A DNA stretch of 64,000 nt, from assembly GCA_021774575.1 (NCBI GenBank), contig JAJFIX010000045.1:62001-126000 (forward strand), read 5' to 3'. Under the pieces are notes generated by a model that saw nothing but the letters and a program-made list of their open reading frames with translations, was not told the DNA's origin and did not search any database. Both the position numbers and the translations under genes were made by a program. Below, piece by piece: positions 61,855-64,000 of the stretch (the first letter of the stretch is position 1; every line of letters begins with the position of its first letter). The DNA is from Alphaproteobacteria bacterium. GTDB taxonomy: Bacteria; Pseudomonadota; Alphaproteobacteria; UBA6615.

Positions 61855-62072
61855 CCTACTGGCAGCCTCTTGCCCAATTATGAGGTTCTTGACCGTGAAT
61901 TCCTGCCTCCCTATGTTGGCGCCATGCCCGACTATAGATGCACAAGAAGGCGAATTATGTGCCCGGCCTTCGGATGAAGGTCGGCCGGTAATATCGGTAT
62001 GATTTGGAACGCCGATAACGGGTTTACCCCATCAATTTACCACACAACATATTCTCTCGTGAGTTTGCATCA

Positions 62073-64000
62073 ATGAGCATCGATTATAAAAACACCGTTA
62101 TTCTGCCAAAAACAGACTTTCCCATGCGGGCCGGTTTGCCGAAAAAAGAGCCGGGGATTGTCGCCCGCTGGCAGGCAATGGATCTCTACCAATTGCAGCG
62201 CCAAGCCTCAAAAGGGCGGGAAAAATTCATCCTGCATGACGGCCCGCCATATGCAAACGGCCATTTGCATATCGGCCATGCGCTGAACAAAATTTTGAAA
62301 GACGTCATCAACCGATCTCAGCAAATGCTCGGTAAAGACGCAAATTACGTGCCGGGCTGGGACTGCCACGGGCTGCCGATCGAATGGAAAGTCGAAGAGA
62401 GATACCGGAAAAAGGGCCTCGATAAAGACGAAGTTGAAATTAACGAATTCCGGCAAGAATGTCGTGATTTTGCCGCCGAATGGGTCGACATCCAAAGCCA
62501 AGAATTCCAGCGGCTCGGTGTGATCGGCGATTGGCAGAGCCCTTATACGACCATGGCCTTTCAGGCCGAGGCCCAAATCGCCCGGGAGATTGGCAAATTT
62601 GCCATGTCGGGCGCTCTATTCCAGGGCTCCAAACCGGTTCTATGGTCAATCGTTGAACGCACCGCATTGGCTGAAGCCGAAGTCGAATATGAAGAGATAA
62701 AATCGCCAACGATTTTCACTAAATTTCCAATCGTCGAGACAAAGGCTGCCGGTTTCGAAGACGCGTCGATCGTTATCTGGACCACGACCCCCTGGACGAT
62801 ACCCGGCAATCGTGCGGTCGCGACCGCTGCCGGATCGGATTATGTTTGCCTCATCGCAAATTCGGTTGAGGAAACTTCACTGGTCACGCCAAACCAACGA
62901 TTTGTCGTCGCAAAAGACCTTGCTCAGGCCTTTGCCGATGGCTGTCGAATCACCGAATACGAAATTACAGCAAAGGTGCAGGGCACGGATTTTGAAGGCA
63001 CGATTTGCGCCCATCCATTGCGCGGCCGAGGGTATGATTTTGATGTGCCGGTTCTCGCCGCCGATTTCGTCACCATGGAGCAAGGAACGGGCTTTGTTCA
63101 TATCGCGCCGGGCCACGGCGAGGATGATTTTACCCTCGGCAAAGCCAATGATATCGAAGTGCCGCGCACCGTTGCCGAAGATGGCAGCTATTATGAGCAT
63201 GTTCCAATTTTTGCCGGGAAATTTGTGCTTGATGCGGACGGCAAACCGGGCAACGCCAATGGCGCCGTGATCAAGGAATTGATTGACGCCGGCGGGCTGG
63301 CTGGCAAAGGCAGCCTGCGGCACTCTTACCCCCACTCGTGGCGCTCAAAAGCGCCGCTGATTTTCCGCAATACATCCCAATGGTTCATTTCCATGGACCA
63401 TGATAATTTGCGCGGGAAGGCGTTGGAGGCGCTGGGCGAAACCCGCTTCGTTCCCGAAGGCGCGCGCAACCGCATCACATCAATGGTCACCGACCGACCC
63501 GACTGGTGTATTTCGCGCCAGCGGGCCTGGGGCGTTCCGATCCCACTTTTTGTCGAGAAAAAAACCGGCGCCGTTCTGTGTGATCAAGCCGTGTTTGACC
63601 GGATTGCCGAGGCCTTCGAGCAAGATGGCGGTGACGCCTGGTTTGCTAGCCCCCCGGAACGTTTTCTCGGCGACGCTTATAACGCCGACGATTATGCCCA
63701 AGTCAAAGATATCGTCGATGTCTGGTTCGATAGCGGCTCAACCCACGCCTTTGTGCTCGAACAACGTGCGGATCTGGATTGGCCCGCGTCGCTTTATCTA
63801 GAAGGGTCCGACCAGCATCGCGGCTGGTTTCATTCGTCATTGCTGGAAAGTTGCGGCACCCGAGGCCGTGCACCCTATGACGCGGTCCTGACACATGGTT
63901 TTGTCATGGCCGAAGATGGCCGTAAAATGTCGAAATCCCTCGGCAACATCACCGCGCCGCAAAAAATAATCGAGCAATATGGGGCCGATATTTTAAGACT
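62073..64000 (+). CDS. ileS: Isoleucyl-tRNA synthetase, cut by right window edge
   Basis: Partial: about 642 codons from ATG at 62073 (MSIDYKNTVILPKTDFPM). The HIGH motif is at residues 66-69 in PPYANGHLHIGHALNK, the connecting editing domain follows, and KMSKS is at residues 618-622 in GRKMSKSLGN. The rest of the catalytic and anticodon domains lie outside. The enzyme charges tRNA-Ile and hydrolyses mischarged Val-tRNA. ribF and ileS are often neighbours in proteobacteria. Confidence 0.97.
   Translation, partial: MSIDYKNTVILPKTDFPMRAGLPKKEPGIVARWQAMDLYQLQRQASKGREKFILHDGPPYANGHLHIGHALNKILKDVINRSQQMLGKDANYVPGWDCHGLPIEWKVEERYRKKGLDKDEVEINEFRQECRDFAAEWVDIQSQEFQRLGVIGDWQSPYTTMAFQAEAQIAREIGKFAMSGALFQGSKPVLWSIVERTALAEAEVEYEEIKSPTIFTKFPIVETKAAGFEDASIVIWTTTPWTIPGNRAVATAAGSDYVCLIANSVEETSLVTPNQRFVVAKDLAQAFADGCRITEYEITAKVQGTDFEGTICAHPLRGRGYDFDVPVLAADFVTMEQGTGFVHIAPGHGEDDFTLGKANDIEVPRTVAEDGSYYEHVPIFAGKFVLDADGKPGNANGAVIKELIDAGGLAGKGSLRHSYPHSWRSKAPLIFRNTSQWFISMDHDNLRGKALEALGETRFVPEGARNRITSMVTDRPDWCISRQRAWGVPIPLFVEKKTGAVLCDQAVFDRIAEAFEQDGGDAWFASPPERFLGDAYNADDYAQVKDIVDVWFDSGSTHAFVLEQRADLDWPASLYLEGSDQHRGWFHSSLLESCGTRGRAPYDAVLTHGFVMAEDGRKMSKSLGNITAPQKIIEQYGADILR

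Noticed and set aside
1-64000. tRNA, rRNA genes and CRISPR arrays
   Set aside because: No cloverleaf-like tRNA, rRNA core sequence or regularly spaced direct-repeat/spacer array was recognised on either strand.

Overview
The window is a chromosomal stretch from an alphaproteobacterium, most likely Rhodospirillales or a close relative. This rests on gene content and protein style: a full hopanoid (hpn) cluster, linked metX-metW, DUF2125 and DUF2141 proteins, a chorismate mutase/hisC/tyrA operon and an AlgE-like porin. Base composition is moderately GC-rich, apart from one clearly AT-rich gene at 10839-12665. I found no rRNA, tRNA or CRISPR array.

Region 1 (1-10257, all minus strand) is one tightly packed operon for an activated sugar, ending with a kinase that runs off the left edge. 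It encodes a GT2 glycosyltransferase, an HldE-like protein with reversed domain order, a sugar nucleotidyltransferase, two SDR epimerase/dehydratases, a GmhA-like sugar isomerase, a two-subunit transketolase, a zinc-type dehydrogenase, a HAD phosphatase and an APH-type kinase. I infer a heptose-like or two-carbon-extended/branched sugar for a surface glycan. Region 2 (10258-15206) is accessory DNA: an AT-rich ABC exporter between two remnants of the same insertion-sequence end, an IPNS-like oxygenase and a dead LysE-type exporter gene.

Region 3 (15405-21028, minus) holds a P-loop DUF1611-like protein, an ABC exporter and an alpha/beta hydrolase, followed by an AlgE-like porin. Region 4 (21199-23704) is an ECF sigma/anti-sigma pair divergent from two small exported proteins. 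Both directions carry the same promoter motif at the same spacing (GGAATAA, 16 bp, GTT), and one exported protein shares a domain with the anti-sigma factor. Region 5 (23791-30420) has a copper-type P-ATPase behind a broken merR regulator, two paralogous exported TPR proteins (one with a very long Ala-Pro stalk) and a DUF2141 protein.

Region 6 (30454-48327) is hopanoid synthesis and lipid trafficking. hpnB-C-D-E-shc-hpnG run leftward (IPP/FPP-derived squalene to hopene, then side-chain processing). hpnN-hpnA-ispH-hpnH run rightward, and hpnM is divergent from hpnN. The block is flanked by two MlaA-like lipoproteins that share an unusual acidic tail, plus a second MlaC-like protein. Two perfect DnaA boxes lie in the 32331-32639 gap. 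Region 7 (48422-64000) is mostly housekeeping: chaC, DUF2125, tyrA-hisC-chorismate mutase, metX-metW, a PQQ-type sugar dehydrogenase, methyltransferase, NUDIX, phaB, a MaoC hydratase, ribF and the start of ileS.

A theme across the window is short tandem duplication, mostly in frame: 6-, 10-, 12-, 13- and 15-bp units at roughly ten unrelated loci. The best candidates for something new are the region 1 sugar pathway, the region 3 NTPase/exporter/hydrolase set and the ECF-controlled secreted proteins.
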